Source of the DNA: Lithodes maja
Lineage: Eukaryota > Arthropoda > Malacostraca > Decapoda > Lithodidae
NCBI GenBank assembly: GCA_037953745.1
Contig: JBAKBP010013050.1
Span: 1 to 64,000 of the forward strand
Length of the DNA stretch: 64,000 nt
Direction: 5' to 3'
Below are positions 22,493-33,913 of this stretch, one piece after another (positions within the stretch are counted from its first letter, which is position 1; every line of letters starts with the position of its first letter). Made by a program: the position numbers and the translations under genes. The notes below the pieces were generated by a model. That model saw nothing but the letters and a program-made list of their open reading frames with translations. It was not told the DNA's origin and ran no database searches.

Positions 22493-24374
22493 TAAAATGC
22501 CCCAGAACAAGAAGCCCAGCACAGAAGCCACGAGCGAACACCACACAGAAACACCCGAAAGAAAGGTCCACAGAACGAAAGGACCAGCTGACCGAGCCAG
22601 CCATTTCAGACAGGCCCAAGCCCGCAGGGCTAAGCAGCTCCAGGCCGCACCTACCTACCTTTTCTAAACTGACCATTTTCCACACCTTACGTACACTACC
22701 CCCTCGTGTCCTACACTCTAACTACGAAGATGATGAACAGGAATATACATTCATATTAAAAACACCCATGCCCTGTCCCGACGTTGAGCCAATGCCAACA
22801 CATCAGACAGCCATAATTATATCTATGTATGTTCTTACATCCGAGAAGTAGATGTTATATATCTTAGAAGTTAAAACACCCACGGTTGTCCCTAGACCTC
22901 TTATATCATTTCCCATGACGAGTATAGATATATGTAACCCATGCTCAGTCGCCCCCTTGCATTGTTCCTCTAGTAACTAAGTGTCTCTATAATATTAACT
23001 GCCACCAGTATTGATACGACATAGCGGCACTGTCCTTGTGTCGTATTGTGCCAAGTACAGATCAACCAGGTTTCATCACCTTATTAGGACGACGACTATA
23101 ATGTCGTCGTTCATCGATGTATGCAATCCTTAGTTTAAGTATTAATATTAACATTCCCTAACATCTTGTCTTGCCAGACTAAGCTTTCTGAAGACCCATC
23201 GCCCCATAAATCTATGTATTCAATCCTTAGGTTAAGTATCTTTATCCGCCATTGTGTTCACCTTTTTCCATTTACTTTTCCACAATTGTCATACGTCTTC
23301 CACTTGCCTCCTTCGTATCCACAGTCCACACTACGCCAATTTGCTTCGTGTCATACACCTCTTACCCCAACCAGAGATTGTATAGATAACCTTGTTACCA
23401 GTATCTGTCATAAGTACCTCGAAACAATAACTAAGTACCCCTACGAACTGCCGCTTTTTTTGGTATATATATTTCATAGAAAACGCAGTTCCCAGGGCCA
23501 ACTAATAGTATCCATAACCCCTCGGACTGACCACATAATTCTATCTTTTCCAGACTCATATACCACCCCATAGTTGCATTCCCCGGTAGCATTTGGCTAA
23601 CGTACTTCCACTGCCTTTTCAAACTCCAATATCAACTGCAGCCTAATGCCACCCCCACGCCCAGAGACCTTAGGGTCAAATTCCCCTATAGCCCCCCTGA
23701 ACTCCTCCCCTCTCATTATAAGACCCCGCGCTTCTCTACTCTTGTCCGACCTAGCCTCTCTCTCATACCTCTTGAAGATCCTTGAATTTTCCGTTGCTAA
23801 CGCTCTCCAACCTTTTATATATATACTCCTATCCAGCCTACCTTCACTTAGTAGGCCAGAACAACATTAGAACTTTACTAACCCCTTGCATGCCATCTAT
23901 TCTCTTACAACCAACCCATTCACAACCCTGCACCCAATGGTCGTCGGTGCGAGGCTAGCCGCCTCACCAGTAACTAACTTCTATTGCCATACTTCCAGAT
24001 AAATGTGGCAGAGTTAGCAACCCAGTCTCCACCACATCCAGCAAACCCTACAAAAAACCAACCAGCCGAGTAAAACCAGCTAGCCAAGGCACCTTCGGTT
24101 TTGGTATTAAGGACACCCACATCTGTCTCATACACAGAGGGTTATTACAAACACTGGTGATATGGCAAGCCCCTAGCCACAGCCGCCGGACGACTATCAC
24201 AGAGAGAGGGCGCCCAGCTACCCCTTTTTGCCCACCCGAGGAGGGAGACCCCACCCCCGCGGAGGTATACCTGACCCCCTGTTTTGACTTCTGAGTCATT
24301 GCCAGGTAGCACAGGAATTCTTCCTATCAATGAACTAACCATGCATGACTAACACCTTTACTAACCTCTATTAA

Positions 24375-25026
24375 CCCGGGAGCTGCGGGAAGACTCTTAA
24401 GAGTTCCCCCGGCGGACTGCGGGAAGACTCTCCTGAGTAAGTAAAATTAAAAATCAACTTTTGACATCGAAAAAAAAATATTTTTTTTATTTTTATTTTT
24501 TTATTTTTTTATTTTTGTTTGGCCCCTGGGCCATGCAAAATCTCAGTCCTCTACCTCCCCTCCTTCCCCACTTTCCTCCTATCCTTCAGTTATCACCTAT
24601 TTTCCCTATTATTCCCTTATTCTGAGGTATATTTTCGTGCTAACATTAGCGAGTTGCAAGCAGGGTGTTGTCATCACTGATGGCAATCGAGTGCAAGAGA
24701 GAGAGAGAGAGTATCGATCGACTGTGTCGCAGTGGCCTTGGGGAAAATTGGCGGGAAGGTAGCTTGCCTCACCCATACATTATACAACTCGCGGGCTATA
24801 TCTCCGATTTTGACCATCCAAACGCTGTTTTCACTCGTTTTATTGTTGTTTCAGGTTAATACCTTTATAATCAACCCATAATAGGTGCATATGGATAATT
24901 ATTAATGCTATTAACCTGGGAACTGCGGGAAGACTCTTTAGAGTTCGGCCGGCGGACTGCGGGAAGACTCTCTGGAGTAAGTAAAACTAAAAATCAACTT
25001 TTTACATCGAAAAAAAAATTATTTTT

Positions 25027-25061
<35 letters not shown>

Positions 25062-25639
25062 GCCCCTGGGCCATGCAAAATCTCAGTCCTCTACCTCCCC
25101 TCCTTCCCCACTTTCCTCCTATTCCTCAGTTATCACCTATTTTCCCTATTATTCCCTTATTCTGAGGTATATTTTCGTGCTAACATTAGCGAGTTGCAAG
25201 CAGGGTGTTGTCATCACTGATGGCCATCGAGTGCAAGAGAGAGAGAGAGAGTATCGATCGACTGTGTCTCAGTGGCCTTGGGGGAAATTGGCGGGAAAGG
25301 AGTTTGCCTCACCCATAGATTATACAACTCGCGGGCTATATCTCCGATTTTGACCATCCAAACGCTGTTTTCACTCGTTTTATTGTTGTTTCAGGTTAAT
25401 ACCTTTATAATCAACCCATAATAGGCGCATATGGATAATTATTAATGCTATTAATGGTACAATGAATATTTTAGTGACGAAAAACCTCAAATACGTCAGC
25501 ACAGGGGGAGGTTTTCATTTACCCCCGTGCGCACTTCAGAGGTTAATGGTACAATGAATATTTTAGTGACGGAAACACCTCAAATACGTCAGCACAGGGG
25601 GAGGTTTTCAATTACCCCCGTGCGCACTTCAGAGGTTAA
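24375..25639 (+). mobile_element. piggyBac-like MITE inserted into a copy of itself
   Basis: The order is TTAA, A1 (24375-24910), TTAA, A2 (24915-25450), TTAA, B1 (25455-25542), TTAA, B2 (25547-25635), TTAA. A1 and A2 are 536 bases each and nearly identical; B1 and B2 are 88 and 89 bases. This is what results when a 628-base MITE (A-TTAA-B) inserts into the internal TTAA of another copy. Ends begin CCYGGGARCTGCG and, on the other strand, CCTCTGAAGTGCG, an imperfect 13-base inverted repeat. A carries a repeated GCGGGAAGACTC near its end, a T-rich run and a GA run. There is no coding capacity. The TTAA target and CC start fit piggyBac-type mobilisation. Confidence 0.8.
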
Positions 25640-26407
25640 CTCACAATAAACCATTTACCTTTCTTGCATACTCTGATCACTAAATTAGCACCTCAGCTAT
25701 ACCATAGAATGAAGATTGAACAATCTAAGAGAGACGCTCCTATCACAGCTGTCCCCATCCTCCTCGCAAAGTAGATCCAGTCTCTCTCCCCTAAATACTT
25801 CCAGTATAGCCAAAATAGTACCTCTTACTAAGGCTCAGTTATCTTAAAATATGAAGGCTTCCTATAGCCATGTGCCACAACAGTAATCACCATCTTACCT
25901 AGTCCCCATATCTATTGAGAGCTCAAATAAGTCCATAAGACTCGAGATCCCTATTGTTTACGGGGTCCAGAACCGAGCCTATAAACCTAGCTCCCGCCCC
26001 CAGTCAAATCAGTTGAAAGTTAGACACCAACCAGTGGTCACTACCCTGAAGTTAACCTCTAGCTCTGCCCTTGTGTTGTTCCTGAGTTGAGAGATTCCCG
26101 AGCCGGCAGACTCCATGGCAGAAGTTAAATAGAAGATCTGTCCATGTACAAGTCCTAACGTGCACCTTATAACCTTCACACAAATTCGTGGGTATATAAG
26201 TGTGTAGCCAGCAACGATCGTCAAGAGATCCGACTTGAGAACTTCCTACATTTTGGACCACCTGGACAGCCGAGGAACCAGTCGTTAGCCCCCAACATCA
26301 CCGGAAGCAAGATAACCAGGACCAGATCTACAAATACTATTCAAGATTCATGTTGCTAGTACTAAGTGTTATAGTACTAGTTTGACACTCACTTATTAAC
26401 TTTCTAT

Positions 26408-28200
26408 TGGGACGCACCCCGTGCGTGGCAACGCAACCTGATTGTACTCCTTGGTACTCCACTGTACCGCCCGTGATCTGGCTACCGTCAGCAGCTATGT
26501 ATATTGAGTGTGACAACTTATAACTATGTTCTTTGTATCTCTGCAAAGGTCTCGTCATGTGCTAACCAGTGGTGGGTTTTGTTTTAAGCCATGTCGAGAC
26601 CTTCCATTTAATATGTAGTATCAATAGAGAAGTTGATAGATAAGACAATGGGAGTTCAGAGAGAGAGAGTGAGTTGGGCTTCAGAGCAGGAGGGTAGCAT
26701 GGCCGGGTGGGTTGCCAGACGTATGGACTGGTTGGCAGCCTTGCGCTTATAGCTAGGCGCGATAGGGTTGGTAGTCCATTGCTGCCTGCCTACGCTGCCT
26801 GGGCTGCCCATGTTGTCGTACAGCACATTGCCTGGAGGCTGGCTGCGTGTTCTATGACCAGGTTGCCTAGAACCTTTGAGATTCTAACATCCCTTGCCCT
26901 CTCTCCCAACTTCTCACGGTTGCACTCTTTCTCTCTGACGACATTACTCTCATTTCATTCTTCTCTCTATTTAAATGCATAACCTTCCCTTGAGGTCCTA
27001 AAGGAGTTTCAGCACTCACCTCTCGTATTACTCTTAGGACAAGCATATATTTACATGTATTAGATTTAAGGGGTTAATGTGAACAGCGATCTTCTTGATG
27101 AGGATAGTTGGTGAACGTTCTACATGTTCACGAGTTATATGCCCCGGTCATCATCCCATTTGTGACTAGACTGGTGCCATGTGTAAGAGCCCGACCATGC
27201 CCAGGAGTTGTCTGTAGAGGGACGAGGACTTAGCCTTGATTTGCATACCGAGCCAGGAGCGAGTGTAGCACCCGAGACTACAGCTCGCTCGTAGTGCCGG
27301 TATAGTAGAGTAACGTAATTTATCTGTCCTTGTGTTCTCTACAGTCTTTTCCTGGGTTCTCGCTTTCGGTGCTGGGACTCGTTGTTCCTGTGACTTGGCC
27401 TGCTAGCTAGAACACATGGGGATGATGAGTGGGATATATCTTTATTTTACTATGCATTGCAGCTCTCTTTAAGTATATGTATGTAACACTTTACAATACA
27501 CATTACTCACACACAAGACAACACTATTAATACTTTCATGTATCAATTAACTGCACTGTCGTTTTGCTGCTGTGTCCGGAGTTCTGTTGCGTAGGGCGCA
27601 TACGGACTCGGAGGGGAGACAGAGTGAGAGAAGCGAAGTAGCCTATGCGGTAGTAGGCTACCGGCGCAGTACTGTTGCCTGCAACCTTTTAGTTATTCCA
27701 AGTATAGATTCATTATTATAATAAGTGACTACTATTTATGTTCCTCCCATGTGTATTATTAGGTATCTACTGGATCATGAACATCTTGTATGCTACATGC
27801 TAGTGCATGTTAGTAGGGGACAATTATTGTAGTGCACGCGCTTTCAAGTAGGCGTGTACATTTGTCATTTAGCATTTCACTGTCATACCTTTAGCCTGCT
27901 TCTATTCTATATTATTAGAGGCTTAATATTAACGTAGTTTCTTGAGTATTGCATTTCTTTAGTAATAACGTAACCTATAAATGTCTGAGGGAGTTTAGCC
28001 TCATAGCCTACCCCTGTTGTACACTTTCGCCGAGTTAAGGTACCTCGTTACCGTAGACGATAACTCTGTAGGGCGTTGGTGCTTTTGTTGTCTGGAGCAT
28101 ATAGTATTTGGGACTGGAATCGAGCGTGTCGTTGTCACTTAAGCCATTTCTGTCCTACGATCAAGAATCCCGAATATGTATTGCCGATCCAGCCGTAACA
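26408..28200 (+). repeat. G2 5' LTR
   Basis: Starts TGGGACGC (the 3' copy has TGTGACGC) and ends CCGTAACA. A TATTTAAA near 26970 is a possible TATA-like element. The last 200 bases resemble the end of the G1 LTR, showing family relationship. Confidence 0.93.
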
Positions 28201-28203
28201 AAA

Positions 28204-28215
28204 TGGCGACCTTGC
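28204..28215 (+). other. G2 primer-binding site
   Basis: TGGCGACCTTGC, three bases after the LTR, identical to the sites in G1 and G4. Confidence 0.75.
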
Positions 28216-28441
28216 ACAAGATTCAGTAGTATCCTATCACATGTTTTTTGGAGAACTATTCTATCTACCTAGTAGAGCTGGCTAGAATTTTCTTGCATAT
28301 TGGAGGAATTTTTATTGTGTCATTATTGTATTGGTGGACTTGCAGATTGTTTCGTTAGGTGTCTAGAGTAGAGTCATTCAAGCATCTTTAACATTTTGTG
28401 AGTCGAGACTGCAATTAGTAATAAGCACTTTTTTTTTTTTT

Positions 28442-31400
28442 ATGAACAGCAATTGTATAACCAGCACTATGTCTAATGACTCATCATTTACGGGGGAGGA
28501 TAACACGGTACAGCCTAGTGACCAGCAAGTACAGCAGATATTTAGGGAGGGGAGTGTTATAAGTGGAGAGAGGGATGCCCGGGCATTTTTGCAGACACCT
28601 TTGACCGAACAGCGCCTGCAGGCTATTGATTGTTACGGTCTTCGCTGTTTCGCCACGGTTTTGGGGCGGGACTGTCCTGACAGTTGGCCCAAGAAGAATT
28701 TGGTGGCATGTTTGTTGGGTGATGGCGATGGGGCGGTGGGTGGAGTGGGGTCTTGGGGGGTTCCCTCCAAGCCTCCATTCCACTCTACCCCTGAGCTGGG
28801 CCCTCAGCCAGCGAGTCTTAGCATGATGCAGCAGGAGGGTTCTCAATGGCAAGCTGGCTTACCCGTAAACACGTCTCGGTGTGGATCCCCCATTTTGTGC
28901 TCTCCCCCCCCAGGCCTGTCTCCTGAGATGTTATTTCAGCTAGAACTAGCTAAGCTTAAGTTGCGAGAGAGTCAACAGGCTAGTATAGAACGGATTAAGC
29001 TGCAGGAGACTCGGATACAACAGGCTAGTATAGAACGGATTAAGCTGCAGGAGACTCAGATACAACAGGCTAGTATAGAACGCATAGAGGTTGCTAGAAT
29101 CCAAGCCAATCAGGATGCAACCAGGTACCAGGCTGAAATGGATGTCGAGAAGTCTAGAGTAGAGACCACGGGGTGTCATTTCGGTGGTGGGCACCGGGTT
29201 ACAGACTCGCTTTCGCATTTAATTAAGTTAGTACCCGCATTTGATGAGACAGCAGTGACTGAGTTTTTTGCTCGTTTCGAAAAGAAGTGTCGTGAGTATG
29301 ACTGGCCGGAGGTTAAATGGGCAGCATTAGTTTCATCACGTCTAGTGGGTAAGGGGTTGAAAGCCTACGATGCACTGTCACTGGACGAGAGTGTCGTGTA
29401 TGGACTGGTGAAGGAGGCTGTGCTCCGGGCCTACGAACTGCAACCCGAAACTTATAGATTGAAGTTCCGTGGCGTGAATAAGAAGAGCGACGTCAGTTTT
29501 ATGGAGCACGCACGGGACTTAACAGATGCATGTAATAACTGGTTTCGGTCCGAGCACGCAGAGTCGGCTGAGGAAATTAAGCAGCTTTTCTATCTGGAAC
29601 AGTTTTACACATGTACTGGAACCGATCTAACGCTGAACATTAAGGAAAAATGTCCCAAGACAGTAGAGGAGGCTGCCAAGATGGCAGACCTCAGATTATC
29701 ATTGATTCGTGGTTGCGGTGCCGCTCAGAGGGCTGAGTCAGGGCAGAAGGGGCGCTATACCCCACCCACCAGAGTTTTCGATAATAACAAATCCTATGAC
29801 ACACATAACCACACTAAAAGCATTGCACCTAATAACACCTACAAACACCAGCCTCTCCCGTTTACTAAAGGTCAGGCCCCTTCTTCGCCCGCACAAGGGA
29901 AGAAGCCCATTGGGGATGTGAAATGTTACAAATGTCAGAAGCTAGGCCATTATTCACGTGAGTGCCCTAGTAACACTCCCGCTAAGCCGGTGTCATTGGT
30001 TCACAGTATCGGTGTGTCTCTGAAGGCTGCAGCAACTGCCCGGGGTAGGTTGTCAGCAGCTGAGGCACACGCGGTAAAGAAGCGTACGGAAGGCTCAACA
30101 CCTGTCCGGGACACTTTCTGTAGCCATCGGGGACACGGGTTTGTGAGCTGGGGGAGTGAACTACGGAGGGTTGACTTGCTGAGGGATACGGGGGCTTCGC
30201 AAACTTTGTTGAGGAACTTCACAGGGAAACCGATAAATGCGGCCAGAGTTGTTGTGGTGCAGGGTATAAATGCTACGAGGTCATACCCACTTGTGAGGTT
30301 GGAGTTGAGAGTGGGAGAGGTGTGCAGGGAGCTGGATGTAGGGATCGTTGAGTGTTTGCCAGTTGAGGGCGTCGACCTTCTTCTCGGCAACGACTTTGCG
30401 GTGCCCACTTCCGGGACTCCACCCTTAGTCGTTGCCGAGAGGGCGGCCGACGTGGATGGTGAGAATCGGGAATGGGTTGGGAGGTGCCAACAGGATGAGA
30501 TGGCCTGTGTGGTAACCCGATCTCGCTCTGCGGCTCCTGCACAGCCTAGCACTCAACCTCGGGGACAGTGGAGGAAGGATCAGGAGAAGGTTGCTAAGGG
30601 CAGGAAAAGGGACATTGATTCTGCTGCACTTCTCGGTGATTCGGTACTTGGACCTATAATAAACACGGGAGTTGACTCTGGCCCAGATATGGTGTGTAAC
30701 AAGGCAGAGTTGGGTAAGACTTCGCGTGAGGCAAGAGCTGTAGCGAGAGCCACTAAGGCAGTAGAGCCTACTAGCCGGGGTAATGTCTTATTACAAAACC
30801 ATCTTGATGCATTGACGCCCGGGGACATTAGTGAGCAGCAGCTGCAAGACGCTAGCCTAGCTCGTTATAGCAATGGTGCCATAGAGTTGGAGGAAGATGG
30901 GGATGCGAAGCCGGGAGATTTCTTTAGGCTCAACAGGATATTGTACCGCAGATTTCTAGACCCCAAATCGAAGTGGGAGGGCGGTGCGAGGGTAGTAGAC
31001 CAGGTGGTTGTTCCAAATAAGTATAGAGAGTCCTTATTGTGTCTGGCGCATGATGTGCCGGTGGCGGGTCATTTGGGGGTAACAAAAACATTGGCGGCAT
31101 TGGGCAGGTTTTTCTGGTGGCCTGGGGTCAAGGCTGATGTCTGTGCATGGGTGGCTGGGTGTGCGACCTGCCAGACAACAGGGAAGCCTAACCAGACAAT
31201 CCCGAAGGCACCTTTGTTTCCCATACCTGTCACCGGGCCTCCGTTCAGCAAAGTTGTAGGTTTGGTTGGCCCTTTCCCGCCTACTAGTAGTGGCAATAAA
31301 TTCCTGTTGACAATCATGGATGTGGCTACGAGATACCCGGACGCATACCCCATGAGAAACGGCTCGGCAAAGGCAGTTGTTAGAAACTTATTATTGTTCT

Positions 31401-33622
31401 GTTCCCGTTATGGATTTCCACGTGAGGTGCAGTCAGACCAGGGGAGCAATTTTACATCCAAATTGTTCAAGCAAACCCTTCAGTTGCACGGTATATGTTC
31501 TGTAGTGTCGTCAGCCTACCATCCCGAGAGTCAGGGAGTCTTGGAGCGGTGGCACTCGACCCTGAAGAGTATGCTACGCTGTTACTGTGCAGAACATGAC
31601 ACTGATTGGGATTTGGGTCTGCCGTATGTTCTGTTCGTTGCACGTGAAGTCCCAGGAGAGAGCCTGGGGTTCAGTCCAAATCAACTAGTCTTTGGCCATT
31701 ATGTGAGAGGACCTTTAAGTATGGTGAAAGAGATCTGGGAGGGCGAAGAGAAGCCGGGGTCTGTACTTAAATATGTCCTTGAGAGCCGGGAGAGACTTAT
31801 AGGTTGCATGGCAGCGGTAGGTAATAACTTGGTTAATGCACAGGCGGTCATGAAGCACCAGTATGACGCCAAGGTGAAGCTTCGGGAGTTTTCGGTGGGT
31901 CAGGAGGTAATGTTGCTTTTACCTTTGCCTGGACACCCCCTTTCTGCCAAGTTCATTGGGCCGTATGTGGTGGCTAAGAAACTGTCCGACCTTGATTATC
32001 TCGTTGCAACACCTGACCGTAGGAAAAAACATCAGTTATGTCATGTTAACCTCATGAAAGAGTATGTGAGACGCCCCTCAGAGCCTCTCACTGTCCCTGT
32101 GCTGGCCTGCAGCGGCCAGGGTGGAGAAGGAGGTGGGGACAGTCATGCTGCTGAGGAGGATAGCTGGGACTGTGGAAATTCCGCGGAACAGTGGGCGGGG
32201 AATACTGAACAAGAGGCTAGGCAAGCTGTAAGTCACCTGCCTGAGCACCAGGGTGCTGCTGTCCTAGGCCTGTTCAGGTCATACCCCTCTGTTTTCGCCG
32301 AACACCCAGGTCTCACTACTCAGGTAACGCACGACGTGGACGTCGGTGATAATGTGCCCTTCAAGTCAGTGCCCTACCGTGTGCCCCCGGTAAAGTTGCC
32401 AGCTTTACGGGAGGAGTTAAAGTACATGGTTGAGAGAGGGATGATCACTGAAGGTTATGTGAAGTGGACATCACCCGTCACGTTGCAGCCAAAACCTGAC
32501 GGCAAGGTGCGGTTCTGCATAGATTTTCGTAGGCTAAATGGCTTGACCACTACCAACCCTTACCCTTTGCCTCGAGTTGACGACAGCGTGGACAAGATAG
32601 GGAATGCAAAGTACCTTACTAAAATTGATCTTGTAAAAGGCTACTGGCAAGTACCCCTGTCGGACCGAGCTAAGCAAGTTTGTGGTTTTGTGGTAGATGG
32701 CAAGACCTACCAATGTAACGTAATGCCTTATGGGCTTAAGAACGCACCTGCCACGTTTCAGAACCTGATGAACGATATTTGTGACGAAATCCCTAACTGC
32801 ACGGTCTACCTTGATGACGTGATAGTATATGATGACGATTTTGAAAATCACCTAAGGCACTTAGAGACCCTGTTTGGGAAGTTGCACGATGCTGGGCTGG
32901 TGGTGAACCTGAGGAAGTGCGAGTTTGTAAAGGCTACTGTGCAGTATCTTGGCTTTGTGGTCGGGTTAGGCCGGGTGTGCCCCCCCCTGAGCAAGATACA
33001 GGCTATCAATATGTTTCCCAGGCCCACCACTAAGCGCCAGGTCATGCGGTTCCTAGGTATGATAGGCTATTATAGGCGCTTCATCCGGGGATACTCTACT
33101 GTCTTAGCACCGTTAACTGATCTACTGTCGAAGTCAGTGAAGTTCTGTTGGGCTGCGGAGTGTCAGAGGGCTTTCGACCTAGTCAAGCACCTGCTGTGTA
33201 CACATCCGATTTTGAGGGCCCCAGACTTCTCCAGGAGTTTTCAGCTGGCGACTGATGCCAGCGGTGTGGGTGCTGGGGCAGTGTTACTGCAGACTGATTC
33301 CGAGGGCTTGGAACACCCAGTGAGCTTCTTTTCTCGCAAGTTTAATTCGGCACAAAGGAATTACTCAACTATAGAGAAGGAGCTTCTGGCTATCGTTTTG
33401 TCGCTCAAACATTTCGAAGTTTATGTTCCAGCCTACGGCCCGGTAGTGACGATTTATACGGACCATCATCCCTTGAAATTCCTAAATCAGTTTCACAATC
33501 GGAATATGCGGTTGACCAGGTGGTCCCTAATGCTCCAAGAGTATAATCTCAACATTCAGCATATTGCCGGGAGTGAGAACGTGATAGCAGATTGTCTATC
33601 AAGGGTTGATGATCCAAGATAG
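28442..33622 (+). CDS. G2 gag-pol polyprotein, 1726 codons, Gmr1-like domain order
   Basis: A single frame from ATG 28442 (a second ATG lies at 28469). Domains by residue: an N-terminal gag domain; a coiled coil with a 17-residue unit (QQASIERIKLQET) repeated about three times near 180-215; a capsid-like region; zinc knuckle CYKCQKLGHYSREC at 495; protease DTGASQTL at 582; integrase zinc-binding H870...CATC near 908; integrase core with D999 (SDQGSNF) and E1035 (GVLERWH), 35 residues apart; a GPY/F module near 1175; reverse transcriptase with KIDLVKGYW and YLDD at 1456-1459; and RNase H from D1605 to NVIADCLSR. The first integrase aspartate is missing: near residue 940 the protein reads KVVGLVGP where G1 has KVIIDMVGP, one codon shorter with D changed. 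No separate env. Gag and pol are in one frame, without frameshift or stop. Confidence 0.95.
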   Translation: MNSNCITSTMSNDSSFTGEDNTVQPSDQQVQQIFREGSVISGERDARAFLQTPLTEQRLQAIDCYGLRCFATVLGRDCPDSWPKKNLVACLLGDGDGAVGGVGSWGVPSKPPFHSTPELGPQPASLSMMQQEGSQWQAGLPVNTSRCGSPILCSPPPGLSPEMLFQLELAKLKLRESQQASIERIKLQETRIQQASIERIKLQETQIQQASIERIEVARIQANQDATRYQAEMDVEKSRVETTGCHFGGGHRVTDSLSHLIKLVPAFDETAVTEFFARFEKKCREYDWPEVKWAALVSSRLVGKGLKAYDALSLDESVVYGLVKEAVLRAYELQPETYRLKFRGVNKKSDVSFMEHARDLTDACNNWFRSEHAESAEEIKQLFYLEQFYTCTGTDLTLNIKEKCPKTVEEAAKMADLRLSLIRGCGAAQRAESGQKGRYTPPTRVFDNNKSYDTHNHTKSIAPNNTYKHQPLPFTKGQAPSSPAQGKKPIGDVKCYKCQKLGHYSRECPSNTPAKPVSLVHSIGVSLKAAATARGRLSAAEAHAVKKRTEGSTPVRDTFCSHRGHGFVSWGSELRRVDLLRDTGASQTLLRNFTGKPINAARVVVVQGINATRSYPLVRLELRVGEVCRELDVGIVECLPVEGVDLLLGNDFAVPTSGTPPLVVAERAADVDGENREWVGRCQQDEMACVVTRSRSAAPAQPSTQPRGQWRKDQEKVAKGRKRDIDSAALLGDSVLGPIINTGVDSGPDMVCNKAELGKTSREARAVARATKAVEPTSRGNVLLQNHLDALTPGDISEQQLQDASLARYSNGAIELEEDGDAKPGDFFRLNRILYRRFLDPKSKWEGGARVVDQVVVPNKYRESLLCLAHDVPVAGHLGVTKTLAALGRFFWWPGVKADVCAWVAGCATCQTTGKPNQTIPKAPLFPIPVTGPPFSKVVGLVGPFPPTSSGNKFLLTIMDVATRYPDAYPMRNGSAKAVVRNLLLFCSRYGFPREVQSDQGSNFTSKLFKQTLQLHGICSVVSSAYHPESQGVLERWHSTLKSMLRCYCAEHDTDWDLGLPYVLFVAREVPGESLGFSPNQLVFGHYVRGPLSMVKEIWEGEEKPGSVLKYVLESRERLIGCMAAVGNNLVNAQAVMKHQYDAKVKLREFSVGQEVMLLLPLPGHPLSAKFIGPYVVAKKLSDLDYLVATPDRRKKHQLCHVNLMKEYVRRPSEPLTVPVLACSGQGGEGGGDSHAAEEDSWDCGNSAEQWAGNTEQEARQAVSHLPEHQGAAVLGLFRSYPSVFAEHPGLTTQVTHDVDVGDNVPFKSVPYRVPPVKLPALREELKYMVERGMITEGYVKWTSPVTLQPKPDGKVRFCIDFRRLNGLTTTNPYPLPRVDDSVDKIGNAKYLTKIDLVKGYWQVPLSDRAKQVCGFVVDGKTYQCNVMPYGLKNAPATFQNLMNDICDEIPNCTVYLDDVIVYDDDFENHLRHLETLFGKLHDAGLVVNLRKCEFVKATVQYLGFVVGLGRVCPPLSKIQAINMFPRPTTKRQVMRFLGMIGYYRRFIRGYSTVLAPLTDLLSKSVKFCWAAECQRAFDLVKHLLCTHPILRAPDFSRSFQLATDASGVGAGAVLLQTDSEGLEHPVSFFSRKFNSAQRNYSTIEKELLAIVLSLKHFEVYVPAYGPVVTIYTDHHPLKFLNQFHNRNMRLTRWSLMLQEYNLNIQHIAGSENVIADCLSRVDDPR

Positions 33623-33913
33623 TCGTGCACGGTGTGTGGGTTGAGCAGGAGTAAAATTAGGCTATCATAACGCCGTCCAAAAAGATTATAAAACAATAAA
33701 ATAAACAAGAAAACTCTTTTTTTTTTTTTTTTAGTTTTGTAAGTCTTTATTGTTGTAGCATGATGCATGCGATATTGTGTTTTATGTATAATTCACACTT
33801 CAGTTGTTGTGCACCTTTTGCAATTAGTGGCAGCTAAGGGTAGCAGGTCGGTTGGTTGCCTGTCAGATTTTGATAATGCTTCTAAGGTCGATTATCTAAA
33901 ATCTTGGGGGGGC
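33623..33913 (+). other. G2 3' untranslated region and polypurine tract
   Basis: 290 bases between the pol stop and the 3' LTR, with an A-rich stretch, a T-run (33717-33732) and the purine-rich TCTTGGGGGGGC just before TGTGACG at 33914. The CTTTTT block recurs in the same place in G1, G4 and G5. Confidence 0.65.

Noticed and set aside
24375..25639. Simple tandem duplication or CRISPR-like array
   Set aside because: Two long plus two short units with TTAA at every boundary is better explained by MITE self-insertion; there are no short regular repeats with unique spacers.
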